Source: Opisthorchis felineus
Lineage: Eukaryota; Platyhelminthes; Trematoda; Opisthorchiida; Opisthorchiidae
Direction: 5' to 3'
Assembly (NCBI GenBank): GCA_004794785.1
Contig: SJOL01010039.1
Location: 550,232-614,231, forward strand
DNA length: 64,000 nt
In this document: one piece after another, positions 34,480 to 44,911 of the stretch
Position numbering within the stretch: the first letter of the stretch is position 1
How the letters are laid out: each line of letters starts with the position of its first letter
Translations under genes and position numbers: made by a program
Notes under the pieces: model-generated
What the model was told of the DNA's origin: nothing
The model's database searches: none
The model's input: only the letters and a program-made list of their open reading frames with translations

Positions 34480-36900
34480 TCGAACTTCCATCCATCACAC
34501 ACGCCATATCCAGCATTCATTCAGGAACCTTAGCCTGAGACACACGACCCTTGAGACCCAGTGATATGTCTTTTTGATTCATCAAGTAACGCAAATTGGC
34601 CTTTGAGATTCGTGCACTGGCTTCAGTAGAAACAATTCCGTCGGAGCTGATATAACTACTGTGTGTAAAATTCTCCACAACATTTGGTGATTCTCCTTGA
34701 ATTGTAAGGGGTATGTTCAGAGACTGCACGTTACGAAGCATGACTTTGCACTTTGAAGATGCGAGGCGCATGCCGAAAGATGGTATGATGGTGGTCAGTT
34801 TATTTAAAGGCTTTGTGCTTCACCTTCACCTTCAAAGATGAGGACGATGTCGTCTGCAAACTCCAGATCAACAGGGTTCTCACCGACAACGAGTTGAACA
34901 CCGGAGTTTTGAAGACTTTCCGGCGTTCGTCTCATTAGTTTATCAATGATGAAAAAAATCATTCAGCTGTAGCACCCTTTCGGTGCCAAACTGCCATGCC
35001 ACCAGAAGGAAGCTCGATGGCTGGGATACTGCCAGGTTGCCCAAGCCTAGACAGGGGAAGTCGAGAGGCAGAGGTCGGGTTCGAACCACGGACCTTCTGG
35101 TCAGTAAATTCGCGATCTAACCACTGAACCATCTCGCCCTTATCAATGATGAAGTTGGACAAGAACGGAGAGAGTGGACATCCTGATCAGACAACACTTC
35201 CTGTAGGGAAGCTTTTAGAGAGTTCACCATACACTCCCACGCTCGGAAATATGTGAATATAGAAACCGTATTATGTTCACAAATTTCTGCGGCATACTAT
35301 GTTGGGCAACTGTGGCTAACAGTACTGACCTATCGCGGTAATCGAACGCACCCTTGAAGTCAAGGAACACCTAGATTGTGGGTCCTCTGCATATATATAT
35401 GGCGTTGCTCTAACACCTGATGGAGTACAGAGTTGTAGTCGACACAGCCTCCGCCCGGTCGAAATCCCACTTGATGCTCCCGGGTCAGGGATTCGCGTGC
35501 CGCCGTAAGACGATGAAGAATCAATAACACCAGGAGCCTAGGGAGTCAAGTTGACTTTCCGTTTTCACCATATTCAGTGCCACTGTTTCTGGGGATGGGT
35601 ACTGTTATCAACTCACCCCAGTTATCTGGGACAGTCTTTCTCCCGGAGTGACTCAAATTGGTTAGACAGATATTGGCTGAATAATTTACTGCGATGCTTG
35701 AAAAGAGTAGATGGAAGGTCGTCGGGACCAGGAGGACGATAACGTTTGAGTAGAGGTATACAGTCGGACACTTCCGAGGCTGAAGAGAGCTCGATATTCA
35801 CAGACAAACTCCTTATTTGAAGGCCGGCATTTCGGATTGTAGTCAGTAGGCGGCCAACTGAATTGTTCGAAGTACTGTGTCCAACGGTCCTGACGGTTTC
35901 TTTTGCTGGATATGAGGGCCATTTTGGTCCCTGATAGTTATGCTCACAAGAGACTTCCGAGGACCGGTCGGACAAACCAAGTGGGGTAGTTTGCGGGTGC
36001 TTCCAGCGTTTTTCGCAACTTCCGTTTCTTTGGCCATTCCGATTCACCAAACTCTCGATTTGTGGTGACTCAGCTTCATCTGGTGTCGGATGATGCGTCA
36101 GGCTGAGTTGTGGTCGCGGTCAGGAGGAATCTGTTATCGGACCTGCAAAACCACGGTTCTATCAGAGACCTAATTTTTAAATTAGTTTGGGTGGGTTGTA
36201 CCGCAGACAGAAGTTCTGGCTTTGACTAGTGCTTTGGATATATGTTCTCAATGATCGTTTACATCCGACATTGGACCAGCAGGAGGGCGTTTGAGGAGCC
36301 GGTTCTGATAGGCTTGTTTGACTTCCGGATCCACAAGCTGGTCAGTTGTTAAGCAAGGTCTGCGCTTTTATGTGGACCTGAAAAGCGCAATGAAAATCAA
36401 TAATGGTATGGTCGGAGTTCGCGCAGGTATTCCAGAAGAAATCGCAGTCAGTTATCGACCCACGCCACCGGTAACCGGTCTATTTGGACTCGGAGTTGGT
36501 TGGATACCAAGTAGTCAGACAATTTCCGTTGTTCCGGACATCGGTGCCGCGAAGGAACAGTTTGTTATCAGCATACATCTGCAGCAGGCGCTCTCCGTTG
36601 TCCGTGAGTCTCATGTCCAACCCATGATGATCACCCTGTTGGGCCTCAGCAGCGCTTAGTCTGCCTAAATGAGCGTTCATGTCACCGGTGACCACAACGA
36701 TTCTGAGCTTTTAGCCCGTTATAAAAGAGCACCTAGAGCGTTATAGATTCAGCAGATTCAGAGCTGAAGTCCATCGGGGTGCAAGCAGACATTATAAATG
36801 GAGAGGGTGCCTTGATGGAGTTTCCCAATATAGTACTGTGGGTCACTAAGTCAAGGTCTAGTTTTCCCATCCTTGGCTCACATTTTTATTGCTTTTCTGT
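34480..36900 (-). mobile_element. RTE-like LINE relic with nested SINE
   Basis: Minus-strand order: endonuclease end (36480-36800, VTGDMNAHLGRLSAAEA and DNGERLLQMYADNKLFL), linker and reverse transcriptase start (35622-36050, ending LKRYRPPGPDDLPSTLFK, the PGPD motif), the region 35150-35600 with the DLEFADDIVLIFEG-like palm box near 34830-34880, and the post-palm part 34517-34771 (FGMRLASSKCKVMLRN, VENFTHSSYISSDGIV, ARISKANLRYLM). Most of the RT between motif 2 and the palm box is in shifted frames. The FADD-type box can still be read. The SINE at 34954-35139 interrupts the reading region. Confidence 0.75.
34954..35139 (-). mobile_element. tRNA-derived SINE nested in RTE, 14-bp target duplication
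   Basis: The copy is full length on the minus strand: GGGCGAGATGGTTCAGTGG head, GGTTCGAACCCGACC (box B), body, and tail GGGTGCTACAGCTGAATGA followed by a T run. It is flanked by exact TTATCAATGATGAA at 34940-34953 and 35140-35153, which sit in the RTE coding region. This shows that the SINE moved after the RTE copy was already there. Confidence 0.95.
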
Positions 36901-37184
36901 GCCGGTCTGATTGGCACATTAGATTGGTTTGTCTCCCGATTTCCCTGCCTGCTCAACCATAAGTGATATCAAACCAAAACACTTGTCAATTTTTCGATGC
37001 GTAGCTCCAGTATAACTCGCAGGGACTTACTGCTCAAACACGTTTTCCATGCCCGTTTCAAGCAAGTAGAGGTGTGTCCAAACCTTCGACCTGACAGAGA
37101 GGTATGAATGAGATTACGAAAAGTATGGGTGCAGTTGGTGCGATTACCCTTCCAGGACGGGGTTCGAGTGCCCCCCCCTTATGT

Positions 37185-37425
37185 ACACGGTTGGAGACGC
37201 TCCACATTATGGCTGCCAATTGATGCTAATGGCGTCAGTTTCTATCCAGAGTGAATGATTCTCTACAGGTGTAGGCATCTCGGAATAATTGCAGTAGGTT
37301 AGCATTAAGTCCCTTTCTCATCAACTCATATTTCCTTCACCGTAAGGCTTTCAAATAAATTGTACTTGTACGGCAGCAAAACATCAATCTTGAGCACCGA
37401 TGTGCCGTTGATTTGTGCTGACTTA
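37185..37425 (+). repeat. RTE-like LINE 3' UTR fragment
   Basis: GGTTGGAGACGCTCCACATT, GTGTAGGCATCTCGGAATAA, then AAGGCTTTCAAATAAAT and TTGTACGGCAGCAAAACATC match the reverse complement of 41575-41930 in order. The ATG tail is missing. Confidence 0.55.
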
Positions 37426-38549
37426 CTACTAGATTGCTGAAGCCTAGACGGAAGTAGCCAAATGGTCAGGTGTGGATTCAAAGGGGTAGATCCTTCAGTC
37501 AGACCCCGCACCTAAACCCCTGAGTCACATTGCACTTTCAACTAGAACCCATTTTCCATTGTCGCGCTTGCTGGTGTGAGCTGCGCGAAACACACTGCAG
37601 TTTTATCGGGGCAGTATATAAGGCTACAGTGCATACTTTTTTGTGTGCAGCGGCAGTCTTATGGGATGTGCAGTGTAGTTTTTTGACCGCGCATGTCGAT
37701 GAATTCTGGTTCGACGCTGTCACGTGAGAGTTTCATATTTGTTTCACACCCGTTCTTTCGTTTATTCTTTCGTCATCGCCATTGCAACCACAACCATCAA
37801 CCAACCAACGATTGATGACACCAGTGACAACCATAATTTATCTAAAAAGGGAGCACGGAAGAGACCTAATATCAACTTCCTATAAGTACCCTGAGGAATA
37901 TATACTTTCAAACGCCTAATCAGACAAAAACTGACAAGAAGGGTGTCGTTGGCATCGATTGGTTTCCGTGTCTAGGGGTTTTCCGGCCAAGCACGCGGAC
38001 GTTCTCCTGGATGACGGACCACACCGACGGTATGTTGGTAGTATGAGGAGATTGGGAATTTTCAGTTGGCATTTTTCGTACTGTGGGTGAAGTCAGTCTA
38101 CGCGAAAATCCTAGAAGCGCTGCACAGCTGTTTCATCCTTATTGGGAATCAGCAATGTACATCTCACTAATCTCCCAGGAAATCCAAACTCGCAACCTAC
38201 CGGCTAGTGTTTAAAGACAAAAACGTTCGGCCACGAGCGGATCACCCGCAATGTGAGTAACTCGCGCATAAACAGGATATAGCACCGATAGTGTCCAGAT
38301 TTTTCGTAATTGCTTTCGCATCTTTCTGCCAAGTAAGTGTCGGGTCCTTTGTCTGCGCCTTGGAGAACCGCACCTTATCAGGGGATTACTTTGCATGCTC
38401 AGCATATGACCAAGCCGGAACCATTTATATTGTCGGATACATCCTTCTGTTAAGGTCCCCGTCGAATGACCGAACAGTCGTCCCCTGGTTGTGTCATTGC
38501 AAGTTCGTTCACACCAACCGGTGTGAGTTTTGGTTCTGAGACAACGGGT

Positions 38550-39710
38550 ATCAAAAACCTGAAAGCGTCTCAGTTCTGCTGCTCACAAAGGCCGTGCTTC
38601 ACAACCAAATTGCAAAGCAATCCATAATGTGCACTACCTTCGAGGCTCGTTGAAATACCGTTTTGTTGCCTTAGAATCTCAAATCAACATAGGTGATGCG
38701 AGCCGTGGGGATTCTTGCGCCGATCTCTCACACCTCAGTCAGAGCCAACTAAGACACCTAGAACGCCCCAGACCTCATCGGCCCCTTGGGGTCTAAGTGA
38801 CATGTCCCTCTGGTCATACCCAGAAGCATGATCTTACACAAGGCAGCCCATCCAAAACAAATGTGGCTTTTTCTCCTCGAAGAGAAAAATGGTGTCGTCT
38901 GCACATTCGTGCATCATCATCATCATCATGATGACAGAGTTAGTTCGGCTACTATTTGAACCTTTCGTCTCAGTCTTCTTACGCATTGTCACACGTCCGC
39001 AAATCTAATAGAACGCATTTTATTCACAAACTTCCGGAAAACTCTTGGTGCGTGGGCGTACTTAGGACAACACACTTGTCAACGAAGTCAGGTTCATATC
39101 AGGAATACGGGAATACCAAGGTTTTGGTTCGTTTACATTTATTTTGGAATGTAAAAATACGGTCAGCGTAACACCGTAGTCCCACTTATTCTCTAGTTAA
39201 GGCTTCATGTCCTACCATAAAATGATGAACAAGTGACTTCAAGCTGCAACTGACACCTCTGCGATTGCTTGATCCGTAGTGAGTCCCTTTTTGAAAGTGA
39301 GCGCTAATCGATTCACTCCATTTGTCTGGAGTGAGTAATTCGAAGAGACCCCCACTTGCACAGGACAAGTGGGACAGCTTCCAGACCAGGAGTTCGGTGG
39401 TGCTCCAGTGGGGATACGCAACCGTAGCCCTTCGGGGCCGAAGGGAAGGCAGATCGTTGGTTTGTCGTCTTGGGTTCCATTGCATTTTGAATAGCAGTGA
39501 GAGGCCACATGACTTGTTCGGAATTGACCTTGTAGTCCAGGCGTCCTTTACTGTGGCTGACCGACGCTCGCTGTGGCTTGAGGTTGCTTTTGTCTCTATG
39601 GGCCGTAGTTTCAGAAGTGTCAGCACACCCCCAGAGCTTTCCAACCTAGAGAGAAGGGCCACTTGGGTCCTCAACCAAAGCCATTGGCTTGACAGCTTTA
39701 CCTCAATGTA
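38550..39710 (-). pseudogene. RTE-like reverse transcriptase relic
   Basis: The 185-codon minus-strand frame 39186-39743 and the overlapping frame 39239-39508 together show a weak PGPD-type region (EHHRTPGLEAVPLVLCKWG) and ALTFKKGLTTDQ (usually VFKKGT....HRGISL). Further down, 38550-38930 minus carries SSRRKSHICFGWAALCKI, ITYVDLRF and ESTAFVSSRTETLSGF-like pieces that match the end of the RTE ORF near 22.7 kb (both share the AAGCGTCTCAGTTC word on the plus strand). A CAT repeat lies at 38915-38932. The boundary between the two parts is uncertain; they may be two fragments. Confidence 0.5.
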
Positions 39711-39721
39711 GTGGTGTCTTG

Positions 39722-39947
39722 CAACGGGTTTCTGAGGGTACATCGCACGGTGGTAAGATTGTTGGGGGCGAGATGGCTCAGTGGTTAGAGCGCGAATTTA
39801 CTGACCGGACGGTCCACGGTTCGAATCCGACCTCTGCCTTTCGACTTCCCCTGTCTAGGCTTGGGCGACCTGGCAGTATCCCAGCCCTCGTGCTTCTTTC
39901 GGGTGGCATGGTAGTTAGGCACCGAAAAAGGGTGCTACAGCTGAATG
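39722..39947 (+). mobile_element. tRNA-derived SINE with 42-bp 5' extension
   Basis: The SINE proper starts at about 39764 (GGGGGCGAGATGGCTCAGTG), with box A-type TGGCTCAGTGG at 39774-39784 and box B GGTTCGAATCC at 39818-39828. Body and tail follow to GGGTGCTACAGCTGAATGAT. The 42 bases before it match the extension at 32624-32665 with one difference, although the SINE bodies differ at many more sites. Confidence 0.9.
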
Positions 39948-40179
39948 ATATCTGCTTTCAAGATACAAGGCGTCGCCTGTGTGTCAAACTTCAGTAATCA
40001 GGACAATAAGACATTCCTCGGACTTCCACCAATTAGCCCGCCCGATTGTTTCCATTTTCTTTCATATGTAATCCATGGAGATCTCGTTTTTCGATGCCAT
40101 TAGCGTCTCGTTTGCTGTAGATATATCAACTGAATAAACAAATATTCGAGCAAGTTGATGAGAGGCCTATACTAACACG

Positions 40180-40377
40180 GGGAGAGAGATAACTCAGTGG
40201 TTAGGGAGCGAATTTACCGACCGGAAGGTCTGTGGTTCGAACCCGACCTCTATATCTTGGGTTCCCCAGTCTAGGCTTGGGCAACATGACGGTATCCCCG
40301 TCCTCGTGCTTCCTTCTGGCGAAATGGCAGTTAGGCACGGAAAGGGTGCTACATCTGAACGATTTATCTTTCAATTT
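40180..40377 (+). mobile_element. tRNA-derived SINE with 12-bp target duplication
   Basis: The head reads GGGGAGAGAGATAACTCAGT with box B GGTTCGAACCCGACC, followed by GTCTAGGCTTGGGCAACATG and tail GGGTGCTACATCTGAACGAT. TATACTAACACG (40168-40179) and TATGCTAACACG (40378-40389) flank it with one mismatch. Confidence 0.9.
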
Positions 40378-41154
40378 TATGCTAACACGCGAAAAACATC
40401 CCACCGTTGTGTGATGCGAAGGTGCTGTGTATAAATGAACTGATCTTTTGGAATTTAGATACCTTCCTCGAACTGTCTTAACGACTTCTTGCGGTCCTAT
40501 GGGCTCGACGTCTGGAGACTTTCCTCTGGGTGCGAGTCTAAGGTAGCGCGTAGTTTGCCGTTTGTAATTTTTCATAATTCTCTTGACGGTTACCCAGCAT
40601 CACCTTGCTCCTCTGGTACGTATCATGTTGAGATCGAGGTGATATTTCGTTAGCAATTTTTGGCCGACCAGAAAGCGTGTACAACCTGGGAAGTTTAAAT
40701 GACTGAGAGGAATTGAGACTTTCTTAGGCCTATTCGTCTTTTCTGTACAGAGAATGGTTGTACCAACCATGACATTTACAAATAACAATGCTCTCATGCC
40801 ACATTGGCCGTCGCGTGGTGCCATCAGCCCAGTCGCCTTACTTGCTGCATACAGCAGGGCGAGCAAGCGAAAGCATGCTACATCAATACCTATACAGAGC
40901 CGTCATCAGCGGCTTGTCGCGGCTGTTGTGTTATTTACATGAAAGCCGCCAGTTTGCTCGATCATGTGATGCGGTTTGTTTAACTTGCGTGTAGAGCGAT
41001 CTGACGCACGTAGCACAAATTTCCGTGATTAGGAAGCTGAGCGCAGACATGGTCAAACCGGACCTTAATCTTTAAGGTCGCTGTTCCCTACGTTTTCGGG
41101 ACCACGCGGACTGTGAGAATGCCAACTGAGCCTCGACTGATTCACATGTGGGCT

Positions 41155-41560
41155 GCAAATATGTTAACAGTAATAGTAGTAATCGTTCAGCCGTAACACC
41201 CATGGATTATCAAGAGACGTTATGGCGGTTAGTATTACTACTATTGCTGCCGATTAGTAACGACACTCCTGACAAGTGCGTAAGATGTGACCACACGAAT
41301 GTGGCTATTCTGCCAGCTACAATAAAGCCGGCCTCTGTTTTAAAGCACACTCCTCAGTACTCAGTTTTATCGGAGACAATAATAATCGTTCAGCTGTAAC
41401 ACCCTTTCGGTGCCTAACTGCCATGCCACCAGAAGGAAGCACGGGAGCTGAGATACTGCCAAGTTGCCCAAGCATAGACTGTAGCAGTCAAGGCGCAGAG
41501 GTCGGGTTCGAACCACGGACCTTCCACTCAGTAGTGTCGCATCTTAACCACTGAACCATC
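41155..41560 (-). repeat. Composite repeat containing a SINE (copy 2)
   Basis: The SINE occupies 41379-41560 on the minus strand. The 41180-41375 part matches 30541-30705 (GACACTCCTGACAAGTGCGT, AAAGCACACTCCTCAGTACT). At its left a second SINE tail (ATCGTTCAGCCGTAACACCC, 41180-41200) shows an older insertion. The head side of the SINE abuts an RTE ATG tail. Confidence 0.75.
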
Positions 41561-41930
41561 ATCATCGACAGCATGACGTCAGTGTTCAACACCGTTGCTT
41601 CGCTGCCGAACAACCATGATTTTTTTGAAAGCCTTATTGTGAAGAAAAGAATAAAGGTGGACGGGGAATGGACTTGGTGCCAGCTTACTACAATCATTCC
41701 GAGGTGCCTACACCTCCAGACACTCATTCAGGCAATCTGGATAGAAACCGACAACAAGATCACCACCGACACCGGCAGTCATATCTCACAGCGTCTCCAA
41801 CCAGGCGCAGTGGGGATCACGCGGTCCCCATCCTGGAAGGCGAGTAGCACCGACAGTACCCAAGCGTTTCGTAATCTCCTTCATACTCCTCTACCAGGTC
41901 AAGGGTTGACCGCCTCTCTGCTTCCGCTGA
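41561..41930 (-). repeat. RTE-like LINE 3' UTR and (ATG)n tail next to SINE head
   Basis: Reading on the minus strand, GGTTGGAGACGCTGTGAGAT (about 41805) leads through GAGTGTCTGGAGGTGTAGGC and AAGGCTTTCAAAAAAATCAT to GTCGATGATGATGG, which merges with the SINE head word GGTTCAGTGG. This is the most complete copy of the RTE 3' end in the window and matches 22240-22490 and 37185-37425. Confidence 0.65.
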
Positions 41931-42960
41931 GCTATCCCGAGCAAGTGTATTACTTCATAGGAATGATTGTGATAGCATCACTTGTAATCTACTTATGTAG
42001 CCTGTTTGTCGTTCTACTTTCAATAACCTATCCTATAACCGTAAATAATGACCAAAGTGGCTGCAAGCATTTACTATAGGCAAGTTTATGAAAAACGAAA
42101 TTAGCTGACGCGGAATCAGGTGAAATTCTCTTCCTGTTTGAATCAGCGGTTCCAAGACGGTCTCATTTGGGTAGGATGATAGAAGGCTGCAATTTAGAAG
42201 ACTCAGTACGCTGCTTTGCGGAACGAACGATCTGTTGATACAATGTCGGTGTAGCTAACAAGCACGTTTAAGTCACTAGCTTTAAAGGGACTAAGGCGTC
42301 CGCTTGTGCCACAGTGCATTCTTTTGGTTTTGCTTGTTTTTGGTTGCAGACATGTAAACACGGAAGGATAAACTTGTGGCTTTGAGTGGGCGACTCGTGT
42401 TCCGCCGCACAGATCTCAGACGTATACAAATGTTGTGTTCTATTTTGACCCCATCGCACCTCCAGGAGTTGTACGCTTCTATGATTAGAAACACCTTTCT
42501 GCTCCACTCCTGGTGGGATTCTTCAGGAGCATACACTTAACGAGTCCTAATGCGTATATGGTACAATCCTCCGTCCCGTGGGATTGTAGGATGTTTGCAC
42601 GACAGGATTGTATCCTCGTAAAATCTTTTCCAATACGAATCATATTACATGCTTCATACACTGGTGTAATGAAATCCCCTATGTATCCGGGAGTTTTTTA
42701 GCAGGTGTCGTGAGGAATCGTTGGAATTTTTCATTTCGTTCGAAGCGAATACCCCAGATACTCATATCCGTGATTGACACCAGCGCAGTATGGTGATTGT
42801 CAGTCCTGCTATGTACGTCACCGGAAGCCAATGTTTTTCATCTACTTAAACATGGATAAGGCCCGCTGTACACTTTGAATTATCACAAAGACGTATTATA
42901 TAACAACAAGGATAAGGATGACTACTGTTGTGCGTTGTCTTACGCCGTTTTTCACTTGTA
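41931..42960. other. No recognisable gene
   Basis: Short frames only. 42291-42536 and 42268-42507 (minus) have no recognisable features. Confidence 0.35.
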
Positions 42961-42966
42961 AAGTAT

Positions 42967-43128
42967 AATCCGTAACACCGTTTCCTCGCCTAGCTGCCAT
43001 GCAACCCGAAGGAAACACAAGGACTGAGGTACTGCCAGGTTGCCCAAGCCTAGACAAGAGCAATCAAGATGCAGAGGTTAGGTTTGAACCGTAAACCTTC
43101 CGGTCAGTAAGCTATCTCGAGCTCACCA
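42967..43128 (-). mobile_element. tRNA-derived SINE, old copy
   Basis: On the minus strand it reads from GAGCTCGAGATAGCTTACTG and GGTTTGAACC-like box B (with several substitutions) through TCTAGGCTTGGGCAACCTGG to a decayed tail. It is more diverged than the other copies. No clear target duplication was found. Confidence 0.75.
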
Positions 43129-43677
43129 CTACCTTAAATCGATTATTCAACTGCAAAATATCGAGGCAAATGGTGTTGTTTCCATACCCAGTGCTAGAGT
43201 ATCGGATGTCAACCCAATTCAAGAAGAGAGGATATATAGGCACATCAACTGTGCTTATGAAGTGAACTCCTGAAAAAGGTAGCCCACTAACAAATCCGAG
43301 CCAGCGGATGTGCATTTCCATTGTGATCTGTCCCCTTGGATGGGGGATGCGGGTACTAAATTGGCCATTCGAGGACCCAACATTGTTTCCTCTTTTCGGT
43401 TCCGGAAGGTGCGCTTTCTCGAGGGAAGATTATGGAGGAAAGTCCTCTACCTCTAAAGTTATCCCATCAGCTGAGACACTTCCTTTGGAGAGGTTTCTTC
43501 TGTGAAAGCGTGCCGTATACGAACGTACTGGACTACAGGCTGTTGGTGCTTCGCTCCAACTCCAAAAAGAACATCATGTGTAGCGTTATTTGGATCCTTC
43601 TGTGGAAGGCCTTTATTTGAAGTACGAGCGCAGAGCAGTCACTTAAGGACACGCGTGTTCGACTTTCATATAATGTC
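43129..43677. other. No recognisable gene
   Basis: Two overlapping plus-strand frames (43308-43505 and 43432-43620) show no domain. I see no repeat match. Confidence 0.3.
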
Positions 43678-43718
43678 ATTACGGGGCTTTTTGGCACTAT
43701 AAAGAAGTTGGACGCGCG

Positions 43719-43899
43719 TGTGCGAGATAGTTCAGTAGTTAAGGTGCCAACTTACGGACCGGAAGGTCCGTGGTTCGAACCCAACCCCAGCATCTCGACT
43801 GCTCTTGTCTAGGCTTGGGCAACCTGGCTGTATCCCAGCCTTCGTGCCTCCTTCCGTTGGCTTGGCAGCTAGGCACCGAAAGGGTGCTACAGATGAACG
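43719..43899 (+). mobile_element. tRNA-derived SINE with probable 17-bp target duplication
   Basis: The head (TGCGAGATAGTTCAGTAGTT) and box B (GGTTCGAACCCAACC) are followed by the standard body and GGGTGCTACAGATGAACGA tail. ATTACGGGGCTTTTTGG (43678-43694) and ATTATGGGGCTTGTTGG (43900-43916) match at 15 of 17 positions. About 24 bases of non-SINE sequence sit between the left duplication and the head. Confidence 0.8.
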
Positions 43900-43916
43900 A
43901 TTATGGGGCTTGTTGG

Positions 43917-44411
43917 TTGGCTGTATTTATGGTTGTAACGTAGTTCTGAGGCGGTACCACCGGTCTTATATGTGACTTACAATTCTAGTCCTGGGTTAGG
44001 TTACCTTTTTCCGCGCAAACGGGGCTCCAAGAAAGCGGTATGTGCTCAGTGGAGAAAACCTAATCGCGTTCTACATTGTGTCTACTCTCCACCCGTACTT
44101 TTGAAGGAGCTTCTTTGCATCAAGTTCAATCCTACCTAAACGCCTAGTTTTATACGATAAGGAAGTAAAGTATTATTGTTGACACTAGTTTGGTTACAAT
44201 CCCTAATCTGTCGTTGATAGCTAATTCGGAATATGTTTGACATCCAGTCTCTAGCTGACCGTGTGACCCGAAGTACTTCTGGGTTTGGGCGCCGTCAAAT
44301 ATTTCAATCCAAAAAGACAACTTATTTCGGACTAATTAAAAAAATTCGATCATAGTTTTGACTTATGGCACCGTTCCCCCTTTTCTAATTATACGACTCC
44401 TTATTTTCCAG
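43917..44411 (+). other. Probable intron sequence upstream of the Gln-rich gene exon
   Basis: The stretch ends in a pyrimidine-rich tract and TTATTTTCCAG, a good splice acceptor at 44410-44411. Because the exon that follows begins with the last two bases of a split codon, at least one coding exon lies upstream, but I could not identify it in this window. Confidence 0.6.
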
Positions 44412-44911
44412 CCCATACAGAACAATCACACTTTCAAAGTGGCGAAGAAGCCCTATCCCACTTAGATGACGTTATCGAATTCGTCGTCTCCGAAGCCATC
44501 GACTATGCGGAGAAACCTCCGGAAGAAAGAACTCTGCCCAAGCTTACCCGAAAGGCGCCTCCCCCTCCCCGACCCCGGAATTCTATGGTCGTGGGCAATT
44601 TCAATCAGATGCGACCAGATATGGCAGCTAACGGCCTAAACCGAATGCCAATGTTGGGTGCGAATGCTCAGTTCCAACAAAAGCTACATAATCAGCTTCC
44701 AACTATGGTACCTTTCGGCGCAAGCCCTCAACAGCAACAACAGCTGCTTATGCAATATAATGGTCAGTATCAAACGCAACCGGCCCACTCTCAGCAACAA
44801 CAGTATGCCCAAGCAGCACATTTTCAAGCACTAAACCAACAGGCTCAGTATCAGGCTGCTAACGCGGCAGCTTTGGCACAAATGCAGCAACTCCAACGAC
44901 AACAATTACAA
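44412..44911 (+). CDS. Gln-rich protein, internal exon (first of three in window)
   Basis: This 500-base exon encodes 166 residues plus two bases completing a split codon. It follows acceptor TTATTTTCCAG and ends at donor CAA|GTAAGT (phase 0). The first part is acidic and probably helical (LDDVIEFVVSEAIDYAEKPP, about residues 18-37), then LTRKAPPPPRPRN, a proline motif of SH3-ligand type, then a low-complexity Gln/Ala/Met/Asn region with QQQQ runs. The rest is Gln-rich to LQRQQLQ at the end. Such regions occur in adaptor proteins, RNA-binding proteins and transcription co-regulators. I do not recognise the family, so no function is assigned. The clean frame through 166 codons, exact splice sites and perfect phase match with the next exon make it a real exon. 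The gene start is outside or unrecognised. Confidence 0.85.

Noticed and set aside
38915..38932. CAT repeats as a possible CRISPR-like or satellite array
   Set aside because: They are short simple repeats associated with RTE element tails; there are no spacers.
39764..39840. Possible functional tRNA gene
   Set aside because: Boxes A and B are present but the cloverleaf does not close and the sequence continues into the common SINE body and tail.
39689..39997. Protein-like reading frames through SINE copies (EREFTDR...GSNPTSA type), also at 32267-32746 and 34959-35162
   Set aside because: These are accidental translations of tRNA-derived SINEs, known from recollection to be mis-annotated as proteins in fluke genomes.
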